This document shows positions 47,743-56,892 of a DNA stretch of 64,000 nt, one piece after another. Numbering within the stretch: position 1 is the stretch's first letter; every line of letters begins with the position of its first letter. The DNA comes from Candidatus Rikenella faecigallinarum (GTDB taxonomy: Bacteria > Bacteroidota > Bacteroidia > Bacteroidales > Rikenellaceae). The stretch is taken from assembly GCA_019113395.1 (NCBI GenBank), contig DXHL01000019.1:96811-160810 (forward strand), given 5' to 3'. The notes under the pieces were generated by a model. That model had not been told where the DNA came from. It searched no databases and saw nothing but the letters and a program-made list of their open reading frames with translations. The position numbers were made by a program, and so were the translations under genes.

Positions 47743-48918
47743 CTACATCAGGCAGACCGCCATCGAGGCTCCCGCCATGGCCACCGCATACTCCAGGGCC
47801 ATGAGGCTGTCCCGCATGTCGTACCACTCGCTGAGCCCCAGCAACGCCTCGATGTCCGAGATACGTCCCGCCGCCACAGCCTCCTTGAGCAGTGCCGGAT
47901 AGTTGCCGACCTCTTCATCCCCGCTCCGCGCCTCGAGCGCTGCCACCAGCGACTGATAACGTCCGTAAAGCGCCTGCAGCCGGGCTTCGGTCTCGCTGCG
48001 TAACGCCTCGTGCTGCGCACGGGCCGCAGCCTGCTGCGCCTTGGCATAGCGCGTACGGCCGCTGTTCTGCCACAACGGCAGCGAAATGCCCGCCAGCAAC
48101 GCATTCGTGCCGCGCGTCCCCTCGATTTCCACCTTGTATCCCACTTTCAACTTCGGTATCCACTCGTTGCGGCTCAGCTTCAGTTCGCGTTGCGCTATCA
48201 GCGTATCCAACGCCACGGACTGCAACGCATAATCTACGGCCAATGCCGCCGAGACAAATTCATCGGCCGTACCCGTAAATCGAAACTGCGGATAGCCCTG
48301 CGCCTCTATCGCCACCCCTCCGTTGAGCTGGGTCAGCGTCGCAGCGGCTTCGTCCCGTTCAGCCTCGGTCAGCGTAATGCTGTTCTCATTCTCGGTCAGC
48401 AGCATTTGGGCATTGCGCAACTCCATCACCGTATGCTGCCCCGCCTCGACCCCCTCGCGATACATGGCCACCACCCGCTGCAGGTTGCTGTGGCGACTTT
48501 CCAAAATATCCAGCCGCGCCACCGCATAATTCAGAGCCAGATAGGCATCCGACACCTGCATCATGATGCTTCGTTTGGTCGCCTGGTACTCCTGCTCGGC
48601 TTTCGAGATACCCAGTTTGCTGATTTTATTGCGCTGGTGGTAGACCGTCGGAAAATCGAACGTCTGCTCCACGGCCAACTCATAGCGCGTCTCATCCGTA
48701 AAGTAATACTCCAGTCCGACCGACGGGTCATCGGGCGCCAGCCCCGTGCGCAAACTGCGCACCGTGGCGGTGTGGCTTTTCTGAGCCGCCGTCAGTTGGG
48801 GGCTGCGTTCGGCCACTGCATTCAGAAAGGCGGCATAGTCTGCCGTTTGGGCCGTCGCCCGGCCCGCGGCGCACCCCAGCACACCGCTCAGCAACAAACA
48901 ATATAGTTTTCGTGTCAT
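47743..48918 (-). CDS. TolC-family channel of the metal efflux system (CusC/CzcC-like)
   Basis: Outer-membrane efflux protein of 391 residues, the last gene of the metal operon. Signal peptide MTRKLYCLLLSGVLGCAAGRATA. The two OEP repeats have long coiled helices (LDILESRHSNLQRVVAMYREGVEAGQHTVMELRNAQMLL) and GISLPLWQNSGRTRYAKAQQAAARA. It starts within the stop of the RND gene (4-nt overlap), indicating coupled translation. Compared with typical CzcC proteins it is of ordinary length. Confidence 0.9.
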   Translation of the reverse strand: MTRKLYCLLLSGVLGCAAGRATAQTADYAAFLNAVAERSPQLTAAQKSHTATVRSLRTGLAPDDPSVGLEYYFTDETRYELAVEQTFDFPTVYHQRNKISKLGISKAEQEYQATKRSIMMQVSDAYLALNYAVARLDILESRHSNLQRVVAMYREGVEAGQHTVMELRNAQMLLTENENSITLTEAERDEAAATLTQLNGGVAIEAQGYPQFRFTGTADEFVSAALAVDYALQSVALDTLIAQRELKLSRNEWIPKLKVGYKVEIEGTRGTNALLAGISLPLWQNSGRTRYAKAQQAAARAQHEALRSETEARLQALYGRYQSLVAALEARSGDEEVGNYPALLKEAVAAGRISDIEALLGLSEWYDMRDSLMALEYAVAMAGASMAVCLM

Positions 48919-51900
48919 GATTTTTTCGACTTGTCGTTAATCCAGGCATAGACCACCGGAACCACAAACAGATTCAGCAGGGTCGAGGTTAGCAGGCCGC
49001 CCAAAATCACAATGGCCATCGGACTTTGGATTTCGTTGCCGGGCAGGTCGCCGTTCAGGGCCAGCGGTATCAGCGCCAGCCCCGAGGTCAGGGCGGTCAT
49101 GATAATGGGACTGAGGCGGTCCATGGAGCCGTGGAGAATCTGCTCGCGCAAAGATAGAGCGGCACCCTCGGCTTCGCAAGCCAGGTGGCGATAACGCGAG
49201 ATAAGCAGGATACCGTTACGGGTGGCTATTCCGAAGAGGGAGATAAAGCCGATAATCGACGGGATGCTGACAATGCCCGATGTACACCATATCGAGACTA
49301 CACCGCCGATAATGGCCAACGGCAGGTTGAGCAGCACGACGCCCGTCAGGCGCATATCCTTAAACTCGTTGTAGAGCAGCATGAAGACCACCAGAATGGC
49401 CAGCAGGGAGGTGAGCAGCAGCGTTCGCGAGGCCGAAGCGGCACTCTCGAACTGACCGCCGTACTCGATGTGATAGCCTTCGGGCAGGGGGACCCGTTCG
49501 GCAATGCGTTGCTGTATCTGTTCGACCACGCTTCCCAGGTCGGCACCCTCGACATTCCCCGAAACGACCAGTTTACGGCTGACGTTTTCGCGGTTGATGG
49601 TGTTGGGTCCCGCCGTGGAGACCAACTCGGCCACATCGCCCAGCGGCACCTTCACCGCCTCGCCGGCCGCATTGCGTCCGTCGAGCAGAATCCCGGCAAT
49701 ACCCTCCATCGACGAACGGCTCACGGAGTCGAACTTCAGCGTAATGTCAAAGGTGCGTTCGCCCTCGTAGACCTCCGAAACCACGCTCCCGGCCAGGGCG
49801 GTTTCGACCGTTTGCGTAAACTGTGCCGGTGTGATACCCCATTGGCTCAGCAGCATGCGTCGCGGCTTGATTTGCAGTTGGGGGCGTTCGATTTGCTGTT
49901 CGACCATCACATCCACAAAGCCGGGCACATCGGCCGTAGCCGCTTTGATGCGGTTGCCCAGGGCAAAAAGCTCGTTCAGGTTGTCCCCGAAGACCTTGAT
50001 GGCAATGTTGGAGCGGGTCCCGGAGAGCAACAGGTCGATACGGTGCGAAATGGGCTGCCCAATTTCAAAGACAACACCCTGAATGTGACTCAACCGCTCA
50101 CGCACATCGGCAAAAACCTCGGCACGGCTCCGCTCCTTCAGCACAAACGGCACATCAATCTCCGAAGTTTCCGTCCCCAGGGCATGCTCGTCGAGTTCGG
50201 CCCGTCCCGTTTTGCGAGACACCACGGTCACTTCGGGGACCTGCATCAACTGCTCTTCGACCAGTTGCCCCAGACGAATACTCTCCTGGAGCGAAATGCC
50301 GGGCATGGCCGAGACATGAATGGCCATCGCCCCTTCGTTAAAGGGCGGCAGAAAGTTGCTGCCCAGGGTGCTGAACACCGCCACGGCACCGACAAACAAT
50401 GCGGCTGCCACACCCACCACCACTTTCCGATGGTTCAGCACCGCCCCCAGCATACGCCCGTAGAGGGCCTTCATTTTACGCACTACCCACGGTTCGCGTT
50501 CGTGGCGGCTCAACATCCGTTCGCCCGTCAGCAGGTAGCTGCTCAGGACCGGCGTCAGGGTAATGGCCACTACCATCGAGGCAAAGAGCGAGACGATAAA
50601 GGCGATACCGAGCGGTTGCAACATCCGTCCCTCCATGCCGCTCAGGAAGAAGAGCGGAACGAAGGTCACGATGATAATCAGCGTGGCATTCCAGATGGAG
50701 GCCCGTATCTCGGTCGAGGCTTCGTAGACCACTTTCAGGACAGGTCGTCGTTCGTGAGGCGGGAGGGAGTGGTTTTCGCGCAGCCGTTTGAAGACGTTTT
50801 CAACGTCGATAATGGCATCATCGACCAGCGACCCGATGGCAATGGCCATCCCCCCGAGGCTCATCGTGTTGAGGGTGAAGCCCAGGGCCTGCAGCACCAG
50901 CAGCGACACCAGCAGCGACAACGGAATGGCCAGCAGCGAAATGAGTGTCGTGCGGATGTTACCCAGGAAAATCATCAGAATCACCACCACCAGCACAGCA
51001 CCCTCGACCAGTGCCCGTTCGATGTTGCTGACGGAGCTTTCGATAAAGGTGGACTGGCGGAAGATTTCGGTTGTCATCTGCACGTCGGGCGGCAGGGTGC
51101 GCGCCAGGTCGGCCAGCGTGCGGTCGAGTTGTTCGGTCAGTTCGAGGGTCCCGGTCGAGGGTTGCTTGGTTATCGAGAGGCGCACCGCCCGAATCCCATT
51201 GACCGACGCATCACCCACCACGGGAGTTTTACCGCCTGTACGCACCTCGGCCACATCGGCCAGCGTAATGGGCGTTCCGGCTGCCGAGTGTTTTATGACA
51301 CAGGCAGCCATCTCTTCGGGCGAGGTGGTGCGCACCCGACCGCGGACAATGTACTCGTTGCCATACTGGTTCAGGATACCTCCCGCCGCATCGGCATTCA
51401 TGGTTTGGGTGGCCGCCAGCAGTTCGTCGAGGCTCACGCCGTAGTGGCGCATCAGTTGAGGCGAAGCAATAATCTGGTATTCATGGATATCTCCGCCGAC
51501 CACCGTGACCTGCGCGACGCCTCCCGTTGAGAGGAGTCGCGGCCGCAGGGTCCAATCTGCCAGCGTGCGGAGCTCTTCGAGCGAGGTGCTGTCGGCCGTC
51601 AGGCCGACCACCAGCACCTCGCCCAACAGCGACGACTGCGGAGCCAGCACCGGAGCCTCCGCCCCGTCGGGCAGCCGTTCGGCGATACCGGCCAATTTTT
51701 CCGTAACAATCTGTCGCGCGATATAGATGTCCGTTCCCCAGTTGAACTCCACCGTGACGGTCGAAAATCCGGTTGTGGAGGAGGAGCGGACTCGACGTAC
51801 ATCCGTTGCCCCGTTCAGGGCTGTCTCAATGGGGAAGGTCACCAACCGTTCGACCTCTTCGGCCGCCATCCCCGACGCTTCGGTCATCACCACCACCGTC

Positions 51901-52034
51901 GGCGAGGTGAGGTCCGGGAAGACATCGACCTCCATACGGGTTGCCGTGTATCCCCCCGCCAACAGCAGCAGAACCGCCACCAGCAACACACTCAGACGGT
52001 TATGGAGCGAGAATTGAATTATCTTGTTAATCAT
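48915..52034 (-). CDS. CusA/CzcA-family heavy-metal RND pump
   Basis: Inner-membrane proton-driven pump of the HME-RND family, 1039 residues with 12 predicted TM helices and two periplasmic loops. The TM4 signature is SLGGMAIAIGSLVDDAIIDVENV, with the Asp and Glu used for proton relay. Other marks are MTEASGMAAEEVERLVTFPIE, PLFFLSGMEGRMLQPL and KTGRAELDEHALG. The TM4 motif is nearer the copper/silver (SLGGIAIAIG) than the CzcA (DFG...DGA) pattern but is not identical, so the metal is not assigned. It overlaps the TolC gene and follows the adaptor by 37 nt. Confidence 0.94.
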   Translation of the reverse strand: MINKIIQFSLHNRLSVLLVAVLLLLAGGYTATRMEVDVFPDLTSPTVVVMTEASGMAAEEVERLVTFPIETALNGATDVRRVRSSSTTGFSTVTVEFNWGTDIYIARQIVTEKLAGIAERLPDGAEAPVLAPQSSLLGEVLVVGLTADSTSLEELRTLADWTLRPRLLSTGGVAQVTVVGGDIHEYQIIASPQLMRHYGVSLDELLAATQTMNADAAGGILNQYGNEYIVRGRVRTTSPEEMAACVIKHSAAGTPITLADVAEVRTGGKTPVVGDASVNGIRAVRLSITKQPSTGTLELTEQLDRTLADLARTLPPDVQMTTEIFRQSTFIESSVSNIERALVEGAVLVVVILMIFLGNIRTTLISLLAIPLSLLVSLLVLQALGFTLNTMSLGGMAIAIGSLVDDAIIDVENVFKRLRENHSLPPHERRPVLKVVYEASTEIRASIWNATLIIIVTFVPLFFLSGMEGRMLQPLGIAFIVSLFASMVVAITLTPVLSSYLLTGERMLSRHEREPWVVRKMKALYGRMLGAVLNHRKVVVGVAAALFVGAVAVFSTLGSNFLPPFNEGAMAIHVSAMPGISLQESIRLGQLVEEQLMQVPEVTVVSRKTGRAELDEHALGTETSEIDVPFVLKERSRAEVFADVRERLSHIQGVVFEIGQPISHRIDLLLSGTRSNIAIKVFGDNLNELFALGNRIKAATADVPGFVDVMVEQQIERPQLQIKPRRMLLSQWGITPAQFTQTVETALAGSVVSEVYEGERTFDITLKFDSVSRSSMEGIAGILLDGRNAAGEAVKVPLGDVAELVSTAGPNTINRENVSRKLVVSGNVEGADLGSVVEQIQQRIAERVPLPEGYHIEYGGQFESAASASRTLLLTSLLAILVVFMLLYNEFKDMRLTGVVLLNLPLAIIGGVVSIWCTSGIVSIPSIIGFISLFGIATRNGILLISRYRHLACEAEGAALSLREQILHGSMDRLSPIIMTALTSGLALIPLALNGDLPGNEIQSPMAIVILGGLLTSTLLNLFVVPVVYAWINDKSKKS

Positions 52035-52071
52035 GCGTATCTCGGATTTATAGAGGGTTCAGCACTCCGTG

Positions 52072-53247
52072 TTAGTGAGAATGGCCGTGGGGAATAGCCG
52101 TAGACATTCCGGCAAGGCGCACGTAAGCGCCGCCGCGGGTGACTACCTCTTCGCCACCGACCAGCCCGCGGGTAATTTCAACCCGGCAGCCATCCGAAGC
52201 ACCCAGCTCGACGGCCTGTTTCCGGTAGTGTCCCGGCGCGGTACGCAGATAGAGATAATAGGTTCCCTGTTCTTCGGTGAGGGCTGTCTGCGGAACGGTA
52301 ATCACCCCTTCCCGCAACTCTCCCTTCAGAAAAACCTCCACCACCGTTCCGGGTGTCAGGCCGCTGCGGTTTTCAAATTCAAACCGCAGCGGCAGCGTGG
52401 GCGACCCGTCGGCAACAGCACGCGCCGTCCCCAGCAACCGTCCCTTCATAGCCGCCAAGTCGTGGCTGACACCGTCGTAAGGAGTGGTGAAGTTGGCCGT
52501 CGAGACCTCGGCCAGTTCATTCAGAAAACGTTGCGGCACATCGGCCCGCAACACCAGATTTCGGTTGGCCGAGATGGTGGCCAGGGGTTGTCCCGCCGTG
52601 ACATAGTCACCCTCACCGACCGACAACGTAGTCACATAACCGCTTATCGGAGCGACAATCCCTTTTCCGCCCTGAGTGGCATTTTCGGAGAGCACCGCCA
52701 CCTTTCGCCGCGCCACCTCGACAGCCAGTTGTGCGGCCGACAATTCGGCTCCGCTCACCGCCCCCTGGGGCGAGAGCCGCTTGGCCCGTGCATAATCGGC
52801 CTCAGCCTTCACCAGTTCAGCCCGTGCATCGGCCAACTGCTGGGGGTAGTTTCCTTCGGCCATTCCGGCGGAGCCCAAAACCAGGAAAGCGCCTCCACGA
52901 GCCACTGGAGAGCCTTCGGTCAGTTGTCGTCCGCCGAAGCTGACAATACCGGCCGTGGTAGCCGTCACCGTCGCCCGGTCACCGGGAGCCGCTTCCAGGG
53001 CCCCCCCCGTGCGAACCACGTTCGCAAAGGGTGCTGCGGTCACCGTTTCGACAGTGAGACCGAGCGCTTCGGCCTGATGGTCGTCCAGCACAATCGTCCC
53101 GGGTTCATCGACATGGTCATGTTCTTCGGCAGCCTGGGTTTCCGTCCCGTGGTCATGCCCATCGGACGCGGTATGGTCGGCGGAACGGCTGCAGCCCGCC
53201 ACGGTCAGCGCCACCAGCGCCGACAACAAAAAAATCGTAAATTTCAT
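52072..53247 (-). CDS. CusB/CzcB-family periplasmic adaptor lipoprotein
   Basis: Membrane-fusion subunit, 391 residues. Lipobox VAGC (Cys19). A His/Asp/Glu-rich N-terminal segment (DGHDHGTETQAAEEHDHVDE) and a His-rich C-terminus (PHGHSH) look able to bind metal ions. The central part has the lipoyl and alpha-hairpin layout (ATVTATTAGIVSFGGRQLTEGSPVARGG; KAEADYARAKRLSPQGAVSGAELSAA) and barrel domains. It lies between the small Cys/His protein and the RND pump in one operon. Confidence 0.93.
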   Translation of the reverse strand: MKFTIFLLSALVALTVAGCSRSADHTASDGHDHGTETQAAEEHDHVDEPGTIVLDDHQAEALGLTVETVTAAPFANVVRTGGALEAAPGDRATVTATTAGIVSFGGRQLTEGSPVARGGAFLVLGSAGMAEGNYPQQLADARAELVKAEADYARAKRLSPQGAVSGAELSAAQLAVEVARRKVAVLSENATQGGKGIVAPISGYVTTLSVGEGDYVTAGQPLATISANRNLVLRADVPQRFLNELAEVSTANFTTPYDGVSHDLAAMKGRLLGTARAVADGSPTLPLRFEFENRSGLTPGTVVEVFLKGELREGVITVPQTALTEEQGTYYLYLRTAPGHYRKQAVELGASDGCRVEITRGLVGGEEVVTRGGAYVRLAGMSTAIPHGHSH

Positions 53248-53319
53248 GGATGATATGTTTTACTTTTTCAACAACATGACGGCACACTACTCCCGTGTAT
53301 GTGGGAAGCCGTCCGAACG

Positions 53320-53775
53320 TTATGAAAAGAGTAAAACAGGAGGAGCGCGTCCTGCGAGCGCAGCAGGAGCGCATTGTGCGCGGAGATGACAGTCCGTTAT
53401 CCACCAGCCTGTCGTTCGCCGCGTCAAGGGATTTTCGCCGCCCTCTGCCATCCACCCGACCATCAGCAGCGCATGCTGCCAAAGAGGCTGAACCAGAGGC
53501 CTTACGGAGCGTTCTTCGTCCGCCGTGTCGCGCAGCGTAAAGGGGCGCGAGACGGCGCACGTCACGCCGTGGCACCCACAGCAGGAGCTGTCCAGTGCAC
53601 AGGAGCTTTCCGAAGCCGAGGAGGTGGTCAGAGCGTGTTCGCACGGGTGCAACGACTCCATGCAGACCGCCAGATCCGACGCCCGATGGTGGTGCGGCAC
53701 GACGGCGTGGACCATCATCACCAGGCAGGCAAAGAGCACGGCTGAGAAGGCAATATATCGGCGGAAGGCGGTCAT
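53320..53775 (-). CDS. Small Cys/His-rich exported protein heading the metal operon
   Basis: 151 residues. The N-terminus is hydrophobic (YIAFSAVLFACLVMMVHAVVP), a signal anchor or signal peptide, followed by HHHR and a Cys-rich run (VCMESLHPC, SSCALDSSCCGCHGVTC) and a second hydrophobic patch (QHALLMVGWM). It resembles DUF6769-type proteins seen beside Bacteroidota CusA/CusB genes, but I cannot confirm the family here. Being first in the metal efflux operon (72 nt before the adaptor) it may bind or deliver metal. A TATTTTTG-like -7 box lies at 53823-53830. Confidence 0.7.
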   Translation of the reverse strand: MTAFRRYIAFSAVLFACLVMMVHAVVPHHHRASDLAVCMESLHPCEHALTTSSASESSCALDSSCCGCHGVTCAVSRPFTLRDTADEERSVRPLVQPLWQHALLMVGWMAEGGENPLTRRTTGWWITDCHLRAQCAPAALAGRAPPVLLFS

Positions 53776-53848
53776 AAGGCATCAATCGGGTATCTCTCAA
53801 ACGGAGCATGTACCCATTGCGCCAAAAATAAGAATTTTATTGGAAACT

Positions 53849-55600
53849 CTACTCGTCGGCCGCCTCTTTCGGGAAAGGGAACTGCAACCCCATCCGACGA
53901 AACATCTCGACGTCGAGCGGTTTGAAGCCCACCTGGTCGAGCGTTTCGGGTTGGTTGTGGTCGTTGAGATAGTGTCGAGGGGTGACCGTAAAGCGCGCAG
54001 AGGTGACGGCCAGCGAATCGATTCGATAGGGTGTCTCGACCCCTGCCACCTCGAGCAGTGTATGGAAAATCACATTAGTGGTCATCGGCATCCCGCTATG
54101 TTCCCGAGCCTGGGCATAAGCCGTGGGGAAGAGGGTGTTGTACTGCGGCGAGAACCACATCAAACAGGGGATATGCAACTGATAGTAGGTCGGTACGGGC
54201 GAAGCGTGCAGGAAACGATTGCGGCGGTCGTCGTAGAGGTCTTCACCGTGGTCCGACGCATACACCACCACCGATGCCGTTTGGGGGAGCGCCTGCAACC
54301 GTTCGATAAGGTCGGCCAACAGTTTGTCGGTTTCGCGTATCGAGTTGTCGTAGGCATTGAGCAGAATATCGCGTTTATCGGGCCCCACCGACTCGTAGCT
54401 GGCCGGACGAAAGTAGATGTCATTCACCGGATAGCGTTCCTGATAGTCAAAGTGCGAGCCATAGGTATGGAGCACGATAAAGAGTTTTCGCAGCGACGTG
54501 TCGGCCAGCAGCCCATCGACTTTCCGCAACAAAACGCCATCATAGGGATTGTACTCTTCGCCTTTGGCCTGTTGATTGGCCTTCAGGAAGAGCGTCGTGT
54601 CGGCCTGAGCGCCGAAATAGTCGATAAAGGAGCGGTTGGGCAGCTGGTTCGAGAAAAAGGCAGTATAGAATCCCACCTCATGAAAGGCAGTGAAGATGCT
54701 TTTTTGGGAATAGATAATATCGAAGTTTTCGGCCGAAGCGGCACTCAACATAATGGGGACACTTTTATGGGTGGCATTGGCCTGTGTCAGCACATCCCGG
54801 AAGCAGACCAGCCTCTGCATATGGCTCAGGCGCGGATTTGTGGGACGGTCATAACCGTAGAGTTGCCAGTTGAGCGCCCGCGAGGTCTCCCCCACCACCA
54901 TCACATAGACCTCACGCACCGAGTCGGGGTGCTGCGCCTGGGCCTCGAAGGTGAAGTAGCGGGACGTCTCGGCATATCGGTCGCTGCGGTCCCAGCGTTC
55001 GACGGCGAGTTTGAGGTTATAGGCTACATTGGCGGGCCAGAGGTCGAGTTTGACCCGATAATGCGGGTCCTGCCAGCGTGCTCCGAGCACTGCGGCAGCT
55101 CCCACTGCAAAGAGTACGACAGCCCATCGCCATTGGCGACGGCGAAAAGCCGACGTCAAACGGTCTGCCGTCCGAATGGACATCACCCCGAGAATCAGGG
55201 TCGGAACATAAATCACCACCACGGCCGCGATGGCCGGCACCAGTTTTCCGAGCAGTTCCATAGCCTCGCCGGAGTTGGTGGTGGCCACGTTCAGGAACAT
55301 GTCCACGGCGATAATGGAGTTGCCGAAGAGGTAGAGCAGGACCAGTTGGAAGGCACCTAAAAAAAGTATCGGGAAGAGACACCAGAGGGAGATGCCGGGT
55401 CTCCGGCTGAGGGTGAGCACCACCATCCAGAGCGCCGCCGGCACCACCATCAGCGCCACACGCCCCAGCCAGGGCATCGGCTCCGTAAAGCAGAGAAAGA
55501 GATTGGGTATCAGCAGCACCGTCAGGAACAGACGGTAGTAGGTTCGCTGGTCGGCGAGCCTGGTTTTGAGGAGCTGTATGAGGTGACTAAAATGCTTCAT
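53849..55600 (-). CDS. EptA-like phosphoethanolamine transferase (sulfatase family)
   Basis: Inner-membrane enzyme of about 583 residues with five TM helices at the N-terminus (to about 190) and a periplasmic alkaline-phosphatase/sulfatase domain. Features are VMVVGETSRALNWQLYGYDRPTNP, the nucleophile Thr region ANATHKSVPIMLS, LHTYGSHFDYQERYP and ASDHGEDLYDD (metal ligands). Members add phosphoethanolamine to lipid A or other glycans. ATG 55600 is taken because it precedes the first TM; it overlaps the stop of the upstream barrel gene by 14 nt. It is the last gene of a three-gene operon. Confidence 0.88.
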   Translation of the reverse strand: MKHFSHLIQLLKTRLADQRTYYRLFLTVLLIPNLFLCFTEPMPWLGRVALMVVPAALWMVVLTLSRRPGISLWCLFPILFLGAFQLVLLYLFGNSIIAVDMFLNVATTNSGEAMELLGKLVPAIAAVVVIYVPTLILGVMSIRTADRLTSAFRRRQWRWAVVLFAVGAAAVLGARWQDPHYRVKLDLWPANVAYNLKLAVERWDRSDRYAETSRYFTFEAQAQHPDSVREVYVMVVGETSRALNWQLYGYDRPTNPRLSHMQRLVCFRDVLTQANATHKSVPIMLSAASAENFDIIYSQKSIFTAFHEVGFYTAFFSNQLPNRSFIDYFGAQADTTLFLKANQQAKGEEYNPYDGVLLRKVDGLLADTSLRKLFIVLHTYGSHFDYQERYPVNDIYFRPASYESVGPDKRDILLNAYDNSIRETDKLLADLIERLQALPQTASVVVYASDHGEDLYDDRRNRFLHASPVPTYYQLHIPCLMWFSPQYNTLFPTAYAQAREHSGMPMTTNVIFHTLLEVAGVETPYRIDSLAVTSARFTVTPRHYLNDHNQPETLDQVGFKPLDVEMFRRMGLQFPFPKEAADE

Positions 55601-56873
55601 TGATTTGGAAGAGGAATCCGCTCTGTCCCTTGCCGAAGCCGTAGTCCAGGCGGACATTCACACGTTTTTTGAATTCCCAGCGGTATCCGATACCGAAATT
55701 AGGTAACGTATGACCCCAGCGAAATGTTTTGAAGTCGTGGTACACATTTCCGGCACCGACCCATGCGGCGATGCCGTGGCGATGCCAGATGTGCTGCCGC
55801 AGTTCCATTTGGATTTCGCTCAGGTTGCGGTCGCGGTAGCGTCCCTGGTAGTAGCCGCGCATGCGGTACGAACCGCCCAGTTCGGCCATCATGGTCCAGG
55901 GCACATCGCCATAGTTATGCTGGGAGTGGAAGTCAAAGGCCAGCACGGCCCCTTTCCACAGTTGCTGGTAGTAGTCCACAATCAGGTCCGTACGGCCGTA
56001 GGCATATTTGTTCCCCAGCCAATGGGGATTGGCATACTGTTCGAGCCGTACGTACCACCCTTTGTAGGCATTGGTCATCACATCGCGCGAGTCGTAGTTC
56101 AGCACGAAACCCATCCCGAAACTCAGGATAGATTGCCGCTGTCCGTTGAGCAGTTCGGGGCGTTCGAAATGGATGCCGTCCACGTAGTCGAAACTGGCCA
56201 CGGGCCCCAGATAGAGGTTCGGAGCGATGCGGAATTGAAAATCGGCCTTGATTTGGTTTTGTTTTCGGGTGTATCCGCTGGCATTGGCATCGTCGCGTGC
56301 CAGGTCGTAGCCGATACCCCAGAAAGCGCTGGGGAACGAGTAGGTGTAGAGAACGTAATTGAGCCGATACCGCTCGCGAGGAAAGATATTGGTTCCGCGA
56401 ATCCCCACCACATAGAAGCCCGAGGTGGCCACCGAACTGAAGAGCGAGACATTGGAGGGTTGCAACAGCGTATCGCTGCGGTCGGTATAGTAAAGCCCGG
56501 AGGCCACGATACCCAGTCCGAACTGGATATCATTGGCATAGAACGGTCCCCCGATAATGCTGAAGTCGAATTTTTTGTCGCGTTTCTCCTGGTTGGACTC
56601 GGTGAAAAAACGCATGAAGCGTTGCCAGCCGGTGAGCCGCGCGGGCGTGGTATCCGCCCCCACAACGGTCAGGCTGTCAGCAACGGTCAGGGTATCGTTC
56701 GCGAAGTGTCTTTCGGCACCACGCTGCAGAGTATCGGTTCTGCGCCTCTCCTTTCCGGCCGGCTCCATGCCCACCGATTCCCGCGCCTCGGTCGGCTGCA
56801 GAGCCAGACCGACCGCAATGACCGTCAAGAAAAAGAGATGGCGGAATCGAATCATACGCATAAGGAGGTTCAA
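55587..56873 (-). CDS. Omp85/BamA-TamA-like barrel protein without POTRA domains
   Basis: 428-residue outer-membrane protein with a signal peptide (LFFLTVIAVGLALQPTEA). After about 85 residues of low-complexity N-terminal region comes a 16-strand-like Omp85 (bacterial surface antigen) barrel, with GMGFVLNYDSRDVMTNAYKGWYVRLEQ and GGSYRMRGYYQGRYRDRNLSEIQMELR, the latter carrying the family's RGY motif. It ends in Phe (INEAF) as expected for a BAM substrate. No POTRA domains, so it is not BamA itself; export, assembly or lipid translocation are possible. It lies between the PCMD gene and the EptA-like gene. Confidence 0.87.
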   Translation of the reverse strand: MNLLMRMIRFRHLFFLTVIAVGLALQPTEARESVGMEPAGKERRRTDTLQRGAERHFANDTLTVADSLTVVGADTTPARLTGWQRFMRFFTESNQEKRDKKFDFSIIGGPFYANDIQFGLGIVASGLYYTDRSDTLLQPSNVSLFSSVATSGFYVVGIRGTNIFPRERYRLNYVLYTYSFPSAFWGIGYDLARDDANASGYTRKQNQIKADFQFRIAPNLYLGPVASFDYVDGIHFERPELLNGQRQSILSFGMGFVLNYDSRDVMTNAYKGWYVRLEQYANPHWLGNKYAYGRTDLIVDYYQQLWKGAVLAFDFHSQHNYGDVPWTMMAELGGSYRMRGYYQGRYRDRNLSEIQMELRQHIWHRHGIAAWVGAGNVYHDFKTFRWGHTLPNFGIGYRWEFKKRVNVRLDYGFGKGQSGFLFQINEAF

Positions 56874-56892
56874 GAATAAGCCCTGACAGGCA

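Noticed and set aside
49185-51530. 781-residue ORF on the plus strand opposite the RND pump
   Set aside because: It lies fully antisense to CusA/CzcA, is rich in His/Gln/Arg and has no recognisable domain; it is a shadow of GC-biased codons.
53525-55360. 611-residue ORF opposite the EptA-like gene and the small Cys/His protein
   Set aside because: Spans two real genes and their gap on the other strand, without any family features.
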